Assembly (NCBI RefSeq): GCF_000143535.2
Contig: NC_037316.1
Span: forward strand, 310,001 to 374,000
Length of the DNA: 64,000 nt
Source: Botrytis cinerea B05.10
Lineage: Eukaryota > Ascomycota > Leotiomycetes > Helotiales > Sclerotiniaceae
Reading direction: 5' to 3'
A program made the translations under genes and the position numbers. Every line of letters starts with the position of its first letter. Position 1 is the first letter of the stretch. Shown piece by piece: positions 25,010-36,909 of this stretch. Under the pieces are notes generated by a model that saw only the letters and a list, made by a program, of their open reading frames with translations, was not told the DNA's origin and did no database searches.

Positions 25010-26982
25010 TTTGATTCTAACTCTCTTTTCAGTGATCCATAAGAGGTCTTGTTGCTACTCATGTGTCACAGAATTGGCAAATATGTTTTGTCTTTGTTCT
25101 TTGGGTGATTGGGCCTAAACTTTGCGGTGATCAGTTTGTATTGACACTCACTTTTATTTGATGGATGGAAGGAACGGTAAAGAAATATGAGAGAGGTACA
25201 TAGTATCGTCGTTTTGGTTGTAACATGTGGCAACATTGGGTAACATTGATGCTCTTCTCAGTTTCCAGCAGTCTTCTTAAAAGGACCTCGGTGGACATAT
25301 CAATGATAACAACTCACAAACTCCTTATTCTGTTAGTTTGAGCTAGCAGTTTGCTTTCTGGAGCAGAGTTCCATATAATAATGGTTTACAGAATTCGATG
25401 ATTTTCTTGATTACTGTGTATCTTGTAATCTGCAACCTTTGTATTAAATAGACTCTAGTTGCATTCAGTCGTCTGGTAGGATTATGGCACCCACCGCAGA
25501 CAATCGTATGTCCACTCTTGAAATCCTTTTCTCTTCCTTATCAGAAGCATATCTACCATCACAATTTCATGTATAACAAAGCTGGTGTTAAAAAAAGCCT
25601 CCATTGGTTCCTAGTAACTATATCGTGAAGTCACAATGAAGTGAAGTTAAGAATTAGCGCCACGAAACCGAGCTCTAATAAACTTTAGCCGCGCAAATGC
25701 CGAAGTCTACGTACGGTGTGAGTTCACAGGGCCGAATTTCAAACGGGGAAAACGACGAATCTCAACCCTATGATATCGACTCCTTACGAACTCTAACAAT
25801 ATTTCAAGGGATTTGTCTCAAGGCTCAAAACGCAGATACGTTGTCTGGTCCAGGATTTCCGACTATAAAATCACTATTCGCTCAAGATATCGATCCAACC
25901 CATACATACGTACAGACCCCTTTTACAACTTGCGCGCTAAGAAATTTGGTTTCCAGTACTTTCCTACCCGTGTGTCAATTCTTCCATTCTATCTCAATTT
26001 ATGATCTCGTGATGTTGTCTCTCTAGGAATTTAGATATACACTCATTCCATATTCATTCTCGGACCCATATCCGCACCTACTTATATCCACATCCATATA
26101 TTTCAGAACCCCTCTAAAAAACAAAGTAACAATTAATCCTTCAAGATTTCATCTACAAAATCTCCCCCTTCCCTACACTTTACTCGCCTCTCATTTGTCG
26201 TTGTCACCGCCGTCTTTCCCCCCCCCCTATTTCCTTCTATTCCAATTTCTCGTTCAAATTCCCCTGATTCTATTATTATTTTCCCTTTTTTGTTGTATCC
26301 AGTATATTCGGGATATCTTGAGTGTCTTGATTGTTTGAGGGGGGCTAGGACGTTGTATGGTATGCTATGATGTGTTTTGGGATTGCTGTGCTGTGCTGTG
26401 GAGGTTGGAGAGATGATATTGAGTTCGGGTTTGAGAATGAGGGAAGGGAAATGAGGGGGTGAGATGGATGTATGATATATGATATATGATAAGATAAGAT
26501 GGAGTTGAAGATGCGACGAGGTGTTGAGGCATTGAGAGTGAAGATGAGGGTGAGGATTGGAAAATGAGGAGTGAGGAATAAAAACTTCATCTATGTGTTT
26601 AGTTTAGACTTTCGACTTTCGAGGTGTGATTTGGGGAGGGAGAGGGAGGGAGGGAATGAAGAGAAAAGACTAGGTCTGGGTGGATTATAGAGGGAAGGAA
26701 AGGAAGGGAACTTGGTGAGTTCTTGGAGAAGAGAGAGGAGAAGATTACATCCGACTATGATGAATCAACAGCAGGAATAAAGAAGAGATTATATAAAAAC
26801 CACACCACTATCACAATATAATACAATACAATACAATACAATGAGAAGGTGATACATACACAACTTGAAATACAGAGATTTGATAACCAGCTTTGAGAAT
26901 AAGAATAAGAATAAGAAAGAAAAATATGTTGAATTACTAGAACCTAAAATCTACTCGGATAATGAAAGATCAAGTCTCCATT

Positions 26983-27017
<35 letters not shown>
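26983..27017. repeat. (GATA)n microsatellite
   Basis: About nine uninterrupted GATA units. Confidence 0.95.
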
Positions 27018-27301
27018 CTACCTATTCTTGAAAAATTACATGTAGGCATATGGAATATTTATATATGACTCGATGTGAAGATTCATTGTATAGCTTGAAT
27101 AAGTAGTCTAGTATAACTAGTACAAACCTTTCACACAAGGTCTGTATTAGAAATTAGAGCAGTGGCGAGCTACCTACTATGTATTATTATACAAAAGGCA
27201 AAAAGTAAACACACATTTCTGGAGAGCAGTTTTGTTATTAGTTCTCTTTTCGAATTCCTTTCTATTACATATTTCTTCATTACTTCAAATATTTCACACA
27301 A

Positions 27302-27331
27302 ATACATACATACATACATACATACATACAC
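27302..27331. repeat. (ATAC)n microsatellite
   Basis: About seven uninterrupted units of ATAC. Confidence 0.95.
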
Positions 27332-27666
27332 AGATTTTCATCCTATCTCTCCACCAGCCTTCCCATTCCTTTCCTTTCCTTTCTTTTCCTCAGAAAATCT
27401 TTTTCCCCCAACTATTTCTCCCCACAACATAGATAGTGATAGTCTGTCTACCCAACAGGATCTTGAAAAAAAGAAAGGATATCCATCACGTGATCTAAAG
27501 AAAATACAGTACTGTTCGAGATGAGAAATTTATCAGGCTTGAGTAGATGATGATGTATGGTCATGAACGAGATAGAAGCCAGAATGTTATATTAATGAAT
27601 TTGGATAGATGGAGATTTCGATGTTGTGATGATTAATAAGTGATGGGTGAGGGTAATGTAATATGA

Positions 27667-27699
27667 GAATGAATGAATGAATGAATGAATGAATGAATG
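27667..27699. repeat. (GAAT)n microsatellite
   Basis: About eight uninterrupted GAAT units. Confidence 0.95.
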
Positions 27700-28527
27700 G
27701 ATCGGTGAGGAAATGAATCGTAGTTGCTTGTATCGTCGATGTGAAGTCAGAAAATGACCCCACATCAGCCACGGACTTGTTGATGAATGGTTGAGTTGTT
27801 CAAAAAGGATTACTATATCGTATAATAATTAGGTAGATGGATAGATGGATAGAAATACGATATACAAATATGTCCTGAATAAGAAAGATGATGGGAAGTT
27901 TAAATTTACGGTAACCTAACACAACACAATATATAACATTACCTCCATCCAGCACAATATCTAATTAACCCTCCCTTCTTCACCCGTCCCTTCCACCCTC
28001 ACCAATTCACACTCACACTCACTCACACTCACATTCACATTCACATCCCTCCTCATCATCTTTCCCATCTCCCATCTCCATCCTCTCTTTCCCATACTTC
28101 CCCCCTACGTTACAATTCCCACTCTCCATCCCATCCCCTTTCTCCATCCCCAGCTCCGAGGATTTATTAGTCCCCAGCGCACGGTCTCGTACCTATCCAT
28201 CCACGCAGACCATCTAGAACATCCATCTGTCAAACCCCCCCACCACGTGAGTTATCCTCCGAACATGTTTCTGCTTCACCGCAACATTTTTCTCATCACT
28301 ACGGATCCCCTCGTACTTTGTACACCGATTGATTCACATACGACTCGATACAGTGCTCGTAGTTGGATACCTAGGTATTGTGTTGCATGTATTGTGAGAT
28401 GTCATGTGAGAGATACCTAGGAGAAGATATCCTGATGGGAGAGTCATCTACCATATCAAAGAACAATGCAAATGCACGATGGGAATGCTGTCATCTTTGA
28501 GATTGCTGTTGTGTGCGATATGATATG

Positions 28528-28555
<28 letters not shown>
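28528..28555. repeat. (TG)n microsatellite
   Basis: About 13-14 TG units. Confidence 0.95.
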
Positions 28556-28558
<3 letters not shown>

Positions 28559-28938
28559 TGTAGAGTAGTATACCTAGTCTTCTGCACACGGATGGATAAG
28601 AGATGATGATAAAGAAGAATGTTATCCAAACGGAGTTCGTTCCGTTGAATACTTGTTGGCAATATAGCTCGATGGACAGGCAGAGAGATAGCGAGATAGA
28701 TACATTCCCGCCCACCACCCACACTCAAGCACCACCACTCAAAGAATCGAATCCGTCTAGAACATTGATGGAATTACCAAGAAAAGCACACCAGGAGTAA
28801 ATAAGGTTAGGGAGGGAGGTACCAAGCATCTAATAAATTCTAACAACTAATAAATCCTTTAGTTAACTAGTAATTATATAATCACAAAGCCGAGCACGGA
28901 CAAGCATCGCGGAAAATTACTCATATTATGGCCGACGC

Positions 28939-28981
28939 TAATGAAAATGAAAATGAAAATGAGGATGAGGATGAGGATGAT
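28939..28981. repeat. (GAAAAT)n / (GAGGAT)n compound repeat
   Basis: Hexamer GAAAAT repeated about three times passes directly into GAGGAT repeats: the same period with a changed unit. Confidence 0.9.
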
Positions 28982-29131
28982 ACCTTGTTCACCACATTTA
29001 TCTACGAGTGACTGCTGGCAGGTTTCCGCCGGTTTTCCTTTCTCTTTTGTTTGGGGGGTGGGTTGTGGTTGGTGAGATGGATGTGTATCTCGGTCTCCAG
29101 ACATATGGCCAACATCTAACTAACCACACAT

Positions 29132-29173
29132 CTCGAGCGCAGCGAGCAATGGGGGTTTGGGGGCTGGCCCCCA
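29132..29173. repeat. GC-rich palindromic element
   Basis: CTCGAGCGCAGCGAGC is followed after ten bases by a perfect hairpin (TGGGGGC, two-base loop, GCCCCCA at 29158-29173). It stands out in AT-rich DNA and immediately precedes the 7-mer array. Confidence 0.7.
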
Positions 29174-29189
29174 TCAATCGTTGTCATTG

Positions 29190-29246
29190 TAGATTATAGA
29201 TTATAGATTATAGACTATAGACTATAGACTATAGACTATAGACTAT
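29190..29246. repeat. 7-bp tandem array (TAGATTA to TAGACTA)
   Basis: About eight copies of a heptamer. The first three read TAGATTA and the rest TAGACTA, a clean single-base phase change within the array. Confidence 0.95.
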
Positions 29247-30696
29247 GCGTGAGTAGTCGTGGTTGTCGTCGGGGTAGTATCTAGAATATCTCGAATCTAC
29301 CTAGGTAGATATTAGGGCACCAACACCAGCAACACTTTATTTGTTGGCTGGCATGTGGCCTTTTTTTATCAACACCTCCCTCCCTAGTACCTACATCCAA
29401 CATGCAGTTACCAGTAAGCACTCTCGGAGGATCTCTCTGGCATTATCCAATCACAGCCGCATTTAATGCAATCAGGAGCCGTCGACTAACCCATTCCAAG
29501 CTTGGAATTGTCCTTTGTGCCCCTCCACCGCCCCTCCAGAATCCGAACCTGGAAAGGTCTTGGGGCCTCAGATCGTGGGCCATGAACAACTAGTGAGTTT
29601 GTGACAATGTGCAATACGGTATGCAATGTGCGAACAGGTATGCGGATTTATATAACTATATATATATATATAAACCTATGTATATACAACTGGGGAGATG
29701 CTATTATCGGCGTATTATCTCTCTCGACACATAATGCCACTCCCGTTTCTTGGAAATATACCAAACTAATAAGGTATCCATCGCTCTGCCCAGGTAAACT
29801 CTAATCTTCTCTATGCTTCTCTCACAAGTACATAATAAGTAATAAGTAACGAGTACCTAGCTAGTACTTGACTCCTTTTCCCCTTTCCCTTCCCTTCCCT
29901 TTCCCATTCCTCTGCCTCTTCCTCTTCCCCTTCCCCTTCTTTCTTTTAAACCTTCGCTTCACAGCCGTCCTGTCCTGTCTTCCCATCCGCCATCTTCCCG
30001 TCTTCAGATCGCAAAGAAGCATCACCAACATCAATTTGACATGCATCGTTCCCAAGACCACATTTCAACAGAGAGATAACGACAATCTATAATTATCTAT
30101 CCATTATCTATATCTATATCTATATATTCTTCACGAAAATCACCAATCTCATTCGTCCAGACGCTCTTACTTTAATTACGTCACATATTTGTACGACCTG
30201 AGCTTTTGCTCCGGGAAATCTGCAACTTGGTGGGTTGTTTTCATCAGAAATCAGAAATTTTGGGGACAGAATATTCCAAGGTGTGCCATCGACCCTCCAT
30301 TGCCATGCTCCATCCATTCCTTTCATTCCAAGATTTTCCATATTGCGCTCTTTCCTTCTTCCAACCACTGCACCCACGTTCCTGCTCGAAAGGATATAAA
30401 CCAAGCAAGATCTGGCCATTTATAGAAAGAGACAGGTCAGATTGGGAACGAGAGACAACAGTTCTTCATTCTGCCAAAATTGAATTGAGAGATTTTGGAC
30501 CGTCAATCAAAGTTTCACAAACCTAATACTACCCCTCCATTCACATCATTGTCCGCCCAAAGAAGATCCTGCCTACCACCATTCAGCTCCTTTTCCCCCA
30601 GCTCTTCATTCTGTTTGAGACCTACCCATTCTTGACCTTTTCTTCTGCAAATACCTGCAATACAATTCCTATATACACTTTGACTTATCATTCATC

Positions 30697-33600
30697 ATGG
30701 CAGAGAATACCAAGGATTCGTCAAGCTCAGGCTTCGCCGAGTCGTCAGCAACAGCTACCCCTCCACCACAAAGACCAGCCGTTCTCAAGAAGCAGATTAC
30801 GCGACACCCAGCTTTAAGTCCATCGATTACGAACATCCCAGTGACTCCGGGTGGTTATTTGGGAGCATACGAAAAGATTGAGGCAGAAGATAAATCTCTC
30901 GAGATTGACGAGCAAAATTATTTTACCCAAGGCTTTAATCAATCCTCAATCATGGCAAAATCTCCATCCGATGCCGAGACTGGCACATTATCGAATCAAG
31001 AAGTTCTTCGCAGGATGAGCTTGGCTCCTGGTCGCGAGAGACAAAACTCCTTATCGGACCTTGATCCGCGCGCGGCGCATCCTTCATTAAATTTGACGGG
31101 AGGAATCATCTCTGCGACATTTTGCATACAGCAATCTTTGATGTACAGAAAAGGCTCCGATTGGGTGAGTGAGGACACACGGTTTTGGGGTGTTTTCAAC
31201 TAACCATCGCATAGACATGGTCGCAAAGACATGGCGGTTCTTCGCAATTCGACTCTTTCAGATATCTTGCATCGGAGAAATCGCCCTGGCATCATACATT
31301 AGTTGGCTGGACTGGCGAAATCAACCCGGTTGAGGATCTTACCCCTCCAGATACCCCTCCTCTTGGAGGCCATCCTATACAATCGCAACCTCCACAAAAT
31401 AGGGTTCCTTTCAATAAGAGCTCTGCGCCAATTCCAGTTGATGGTGTTACCATGCCTCCAACACCACCAGAGACCGATGGATTATTTGTTACAAGTGACG
31501 ATAGGCAACGACTGGAAAGACAACTCGCACATCAACCACATGGAAAGATCGTCCCAGTTTGGCTATGTGATGATGCAGATACGAGTGAGGACGGAAGTGT
31601 TTGTTTGAAAGACCAATCAAGATGGAGAAGATTCGCCGAACACGAATTATATACTCTATTTCATTACAAACAACACGAACCTACGAATGGTCGACAAGAA
31701 CGACAATCATGGGCGGATTATTATCGAATGAATCAGAAATTCGCAAACCGAATTCTCGAAATTTATAAACCTGGCGACATTGTCATGGTTCACGATTATC
31801 ATCTTTTGCTTCTTCCCAGCATGTTAAGACAACGGGTTCCACATATGAGCATTGTCTTCTATCTGCATATCCCATTTCCCAGTAGCGAGTTCCTTCGCTG
31901 TTTACCAAGAAGAAAGGAGATATTGGAGGGCGTTTTGAGCGCAAATTTGGTCGGATTACAATCATTCAGTTACACGCGACACTTTAATTCTTGCTGTACA
32001 AGAATTTTGGGATTCCCATCTACGAGCGCGGGTGTCGAAGCGTATGGTGCGAGATGTGATGTAGCGGCTTTCCCAATTGGAATCGATGCGCGAAACGTTG
32101 AGCAGCTCGCTTTTAATGATCCTGCTGTTGATGAGAAGGTTGCTGCATTGAAGAAGTTGTATGCGGGCAAAAAAATCATTGTCGGTCGAGATCGTCTTGA
32201 TAGTGTTCGAGGTGTGGCACAAAAGCTCATGGCCTTTGAACGCTTCTTGGAAAACTTTCCAGAATGGCGTGAGAAGGTTGTTTTGGTACAAGTCACCAGT
32301 CCAACTAGTGTTGAAGAAGAGAGAGAGGATTCAGGAAATAAGATTGCAGCCAATGTTGCCGAACTGGTTGCGAAAATCAATGGTCTCTACGGATCTTTGA
32401 GTTTCTCGCCCGTCCAACACTATCCTCAATATCTCTCTCAAGAAGAGTATCTCGCTCTTCTTCGTGTGGCAGATGTTGGTTTGATCACTAGTGTACGTGA
32501 TGGTATGAACACAACAAGTTTGGAGTATGTGGTTTGTCAAAAAGAGAATCATGGTCCTTTGATTATCTCTGAATTTTCTGGATCGGCCGCAGTCTTGGAT
32601 GCAGCCATTCACATCAATCCGTGGGATTTCAATACTGTTGCCGAAAATATTCGACTTGGATTGGAAATGCCTCCTTCCAAGAAAGCAGAGCTTCACGAAA
32701 AGTTATCCGAATATATCTTCAGTAATGATATCACAACCTGGACCAAGAGCCTCATTCGAACATTAATCACAAAAATTGGCTCCAATAGTCATGCTTTCGC
32801 AACACCCCTCTTGGATAAGACTTCTCTGTTGCTTCAATACAGAGCCGCCAAGAAGAGATTGTTCATGTTCGATTATGATGGTACTCTTACCCCTATCGTT
32901 AGAGATCCTGCTGCAGCTTTACCTTCTGATAAATTGTACCGAACCCTGAAAGCACTCGCTTCCGACCCCAAGAACGCCATTTGGATTATTAGTGGTAGAG
33001 ATCAAGAATTCTTGGGACAACATCTGGGACATATTCCAGAATTAGGATTCAGTGCTGAACATGGTAGTTTTATGCGCCATCCGGGTAGTCAAGAATGGGA
33101 AAACCTTGCGGAACAATTCGATATGGGTTGGCAAAAGGAAGTCATGGAATGTTTCCAGAAATATACTGAGAAAACTCCAGGTTAGTATTTTCATCCAACA
33201 GATTCTCATTGAGTTCTAGCTAACAAAATTAGGGTCCTTCATTGAGCGCAAGCGTTGCGCTTTAACATGGCATTACCGTCCTTCAAACCCAGAACTGGGT
33301 GAACGCATGTCTCGTGAATGTCAAAAAGAACTCATGGCCACTGTTGGTAAAGCTTGGGACGTCGAAGTCATGACCGGTAAAGCAAATCTCGAAGTTCGTC
33401 CTACTTTCATCAACAAAGGATCAATCGCCAAACGTCTTGTTGATGCTTATGGTAAAGAAGTCGGACAAGCTCCCGAATTCACATTTTGTGCAGGTGATGA
33501 TACGACAGATGAAGATATGTTTAGATCTTTAAACAACAGTGAATTGAATGTAAATCACGTTTTCACCGTTACTGTGGGCGCATCAAGTAAACCGACATTG

Positions 33601-33789
33601 GCTCAATGGCATCTTCTGGAACCGATGGATGTTATCAGTAGTATTGCACTCCTTGGGGGAGGTGATACAAACGTAGCGGACTTGGGACCGGTTGGTGTTA
33701 TTGAGGGGAAATCCCGGGAGGATATGATGGGAAAGATTGAGGCATTGGATATGATTCCTGGGGCACCTAGTACAGGTGAGGGAAGATAG
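30697..33789 (+). CDS. TPS2: Trehalose-6-phosphate phosphatase with N-terminal TPS-like domain
   Basis: Converts trehalose-6-phosphate to trehalose in the cytosol, as the phosphatase subunit of the trehalose synthase complex (yeast Tps2, Aspergillus OrlA). Three exons: 30697-31164, 31215-33180 and 33233-33789, with introns of 50 and 52 nt, give 996 residues, the size expected of the family. After a disordered Ser/Pro/Thr-rich N-terminus (about 130 residues) lies a GT20 domain with VHDYHLLLLPSML, AFPIGIDARNVE, GRDRLDSVRG and TSVRDGMNTTSLEY. The C-terminal HAD phosphatase has the nucleophile motif FDYDGTLTPIV (Asp about 709), IISGRDQEFLGQHLG and the metal-binding GDDTTDEDMF (about 899). All phosphatase residues look intact. 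In yeast Tps2 the GT20 half is inactive; whether it is so here is not visible. TPS2/orlA loss affects heat tolerance and wall integrity in other fungi. Confidence 0.96.
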
Positions 33790-34405
33790 GTTATCATGCC
33801 GGGTGCAAGGAAAGGACTGTTGGGTTTGAATCTTTTTGAGGTATGGGCATAGCGTCGGATGGGATAGGTCTTAGAAGGAATTATGAATGGTTAGAAGGAT
33901 TATGAATGGATTGATAGGATGAATGGTGTAGATTTGGGAATTGGGGGAGTGAAGATACATGGACATAGGATAGGATAGAGCGTTGACAAAATACGATACG
34001 ATGCGCTGTGAATAGGGGTGATTGGATTTTTGAACATGCGGATACCGAATAGAATAAGCAGACACTTATGCATATGTAGATGCATGTTGATACAATGAAG
34101 AACTTTAATTATGTTGGATGTATATTCAAGTATGTAAAGACTTGAATGATGGAAATTTTATATTTATCTAGGTATCTATCTGAATATGGACTGACTGGAA
34201 GGACATTCAATTTCTTCAATTCTTTTAAGGATATATATATAAATACTAGGGATTTAAGTCAAGGTTGTGATGTATATATTTGTTGGAAATTATATATGAC
34301 ACTAATAAGTAGCGTGCTAGTGGTAAACTTCTTTTTCTTTTTCTTTTTCTATTTCAATCATATTGATGTGGATAGGATATCCATCTGTCTTGGATACTAT
34401 TATCT

Positions 34406-34407
<2 letters not shown>

Positions 34408-34439
<32 letters not shown>
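34408..34439. repeat. (GATT)n microsatellite
   Basis: About seven uninterrupted GATT units. Confidence 0.95.
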
Positions 34440-34441
<2 letters not shown>

Positions 34442-34456
34442 ATTTCTGGTTTTGTA

Positions 34457-34519
34457 GAGGTAGGTAGGTAGGTAGGTAGGTAGGTAGGGAGGGAGATGAG
34501 ATGGGATGGGATGGGATGG
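34457..34519. repeat. (AGGT)n followed by (GGGAT)n
   Basis: About seven to eight AGGT units, then GGGAGGGAGATGA, then four GGGAT-type units. Similar GGGAT runs recur at 34672-34697. Confidence 0.9.
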
Positions 34520-34624
34520 ATTTTTTGCTTGTGCTTTGAGATTTGAGATTTGATTTACTTTCACAAATTTTACTTGAGGTTTTAGTTTAGTGGAGATTGT
34601 GTGTGTGTACCTACCTAGGAATAT

Positions 34625-34664
<40 letters not shown>

Positions 34665-34896
34665 AATGAGATGGATGGGATGGGATGGGATGGGATGTGA
34701 CGGTTGATTTTTGGGGGAGGACGCGAGGGGCGGAAGGGGCGGAGGAGGTGAAAGGGGGGGAAGATAGATTGATTTTATACCTGGTGAATGCGTAGTAGAA
34801 AGGAAGGAAATGGGATTGATCTTGTGGTGTGTGCGGAGGGGGCAGGTGGATTTTATATCTATATCTATGTCTATGTCTATGTCTATGGTGTGAAAT

Positions 34897-34940
34897 GGGG
34901 AGAGGGAGGGGGAGAGGGAGGGGGAGAGGGAGGGGGGAGG
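34897..34940. repeat. G/A-rich minisatellite (GGGGAGAGGGAG)n
   Basis: A 12-mer repeated about three times in a purine-only stretch, a candidate triplex or G-quadruplex-forming sequence. Confidence 0.9.
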
Positions 34941-35207
34941 GATAGGAGATGGAATCTAATCCCATCCCGGCCCATCTTCAAAGATTAGAATCTCGCAATC
35001 TGTTTTTTTTTTTTTAGTGTGTATAAAATCTATTACCATCCATCACTATGGATGGGGATGTGGATGGGGATGGGGATGGGAATATTGAAATCAATATCGC
35101 ACACACAGCACTATAGCTCACATCATCTATCTGGCTATTGTGTAATCTTACTCAAGGTTCTTATTCAAAATTAGGAATATATAGCTATGAAATTTATCTA
35201 TGTATTG

Positions 35208-35208
<1 letters not shown>

Positions 35209-35263
<55 letters not shown>
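35209..35263. repeat. (TG)27 microsatellite
   Basis: Longest perfect dinucleotide run in the window, about 27 units. A second shorter (GT) run follows at 35402-35432. Confidence 0.97.
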
Positions 35264-35267
<4 letters not shown>

Positions 35268-35398
35268 TGTGTCGAGAGGTGCTCGCGGGAGCTGGTTTGG
35301 TTATACAGTATGATTCCTATCCCGACTGAATCGATTGTGAGATTAGAATCGATATTCGAGGGGGGGGGTAAGAGGTGTTTTTGTTGGTATTGGGTTTG

Positions 35399-35401
<3 letters not shown>

Positions 35402-35432
<31 letters not shown>
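35402..35432. repeat. (TG)n microsatellite
   Basis: About 15 uninterrupted TG units, 140 bases after the longer array. Confidence 0.95.
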
Positions 35433-35437
<5 letters not shown>

Positions 35438-35534
35438 ATATGTAATCTGATCTGATCTGATTAGGTTTTGTAATGGTAGTAATACCTAGGTAGTAATAGT
35501 AACAGTAATAAATACTGATTATAAAAAAGGAAAA

Positions 35535-35831
35535 GGTGATAGAAGTCATACCAGAAAAGCCTTCTCATGTAATACAGTCAATGTCAATCTAATAGCTATA
35601 CATAACTGTTAGTGAATAAAGGTGAATCATTACATAGCCGTAGCGAGGTGTGGTGATGTATTTGGGGTAAAAGTATATATATGTACCTAGTGTAAAGGAG
35701 TAGAAGGGGATAGGGATCACACAAGAAAAGCCTTCGCATATACTATGGTCAGCCTAATAGCTATACCTTAGTGGTTGGGGGTGAATCACTACATGACGAC
35801 AGTGAGGTGCGAGGACACACGTGGGCTAAAA
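35535..35831. repeat. Degenerate direct duplication (two copies of about 125 bp)
   Basis: Copy A (about 35535-35673) and copy B (about 35707-35831) share in order AGAAAAGCCTTC, CTAATAGCTATAC, GGTGAATCA followed by TACAT, and GAGGTG, ending in a GGGTAAAA/GGCTAAAA tail. They differ at many positions and by small indels, so the duplication is old. Confidence 0.8.
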
Positions 35832-36042
35832 CACAATATAGGGGGTAAAATAAGAGGGGGTAAAATCGTTGCATTTTAGGTCTATAGGAGGAGAAACTAT
35901 AAATACGAAGAAAATAATGTTACGTGCTCTCTAGGTTATGTTTTCCGCATGTATTATATTGTTGGCGAAAAGGGATGGGGGATGGATTTGGGTTTTGCTG
36001 CGGTGCTGCTAGGCTAGGCTAGTAGTAGGTACATTTGTGGGA

Positions 36043-36078
36043 ATTCTTGAATTCTGAATTCTGAATTCTGAATTCTGA
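36043..36078. repeat. (GAATTCT)n heptamer array
   Basis: About five copies of GAATTCT, each with an EcoRI-type palindrome. Confidence 0.9.
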
Positions 36079-36909
36079 GGTTTGTAATGATTAGTAGTAA
36101 TAGTGGTAAGTAGTGATTGAGATTTAAAAAAAAAGGGCTATTTGGAAACTCACATTGGTGAAGACAAGTGATTAGTCAATGTTCGAATTGCCAGTAGAAC
36201 GAGTTCTTTCAAATGAATTTTGTGACGATTTAAAGATTTTCTCTAATTGTATCATTCTGTGATTATTGATACAGTTGGAACTTGTGAAATAGTCGTTTTT
36301 GGAAAGAATTTTGGGAGTTTGATAGTGGTTGTGATTTATGTCTGTAGTAATTTATCTTATACTTGTGAATGTGAATATCGGTAATGAATACTGATACTTC
36401 ATTTTTCGAGTTTTTCTAATCTGGCGCCATTTTGAGAGGAAGTCTTCTTAGGCAAAAGATTGAGAGCATGGAGATGAGCATGTTGGGATGTTCTGGAAAT
36501 ACTTGTTGTGGCTTTCCTGTGTGTGATTTGAGGTTGCGGTGGTATGTTTACTTAGGACGATATTATGAAGTCTTTGATAGCGGAAAGTTGAATGAAGAAA
36601 CGCTATATAGATGGCTCACAAGTCGTTGATTATTTGCTCAAGTGACTCGTGGAAATCAAGGACTTGTGAGCAGAAAGCTTCATCTTCTAGGCTAGACGCT
36701 AGATTGGATCTGGGTGTGCTGAAAATGGAAAGAGGAAGTTTTTCACATCAGGAGATTCCAGTGACTCTATTGTCTTCGACCTTTTAAGGTGAGTGTTCAT
36801 CCACTACAGTGTTTAGAAATATCTCATGTTACACTGGTAGTGCTTTAGCGCTCCAGTGTTCTAGTTAAAAAAAATATGATAATATCCCAGTAGATAACTC
36901 GGATACATC

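Larger units (their letters stand above)
25010..30696. other. Low-complexity intergenic desert upstream of TPS2
   Basis: 5.7 kb with no supportable gene. It is a patchwork of microsatellites (listed separately) and strand-asymmetric blocks. Pyrimidine-rich plus strand at about 26150-26300 switches to purine-rich at about 26340-26760, then pyrimidine-rich again at 27955-28240 and 29875-29945. The last 200 bases before 30697 are CT-rich and probably the TPS2 leader. Confidence 0.6.
33790..36909. other. Microsatellite-dense intergenic region
   Basis: 3.1 kb with no supportable gene. It has at least eight simple-repeat tracts and one degenerate approximately 125-bp duplication (listed separately). 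The remainder is AT-rich. Confidence 0.6.

Noticed and set aside
30532..30536. CCCCT (stress-response-element core) in the TPS2 leader
   Set aside because: Five-base motif in a C/T-rich leader; expected by chance many times.
32331..32696. Minus-strand frames inside TPS2
   Set aside because: Antisense shadow of a well-supported gene with intact family motifs.
34788..35450. Plus-strand frames rich in Val/Cys and Tyr/Val repeats
   Set aside because: Direct translation of microsatellites such as (TG)n; no evidence of coding.
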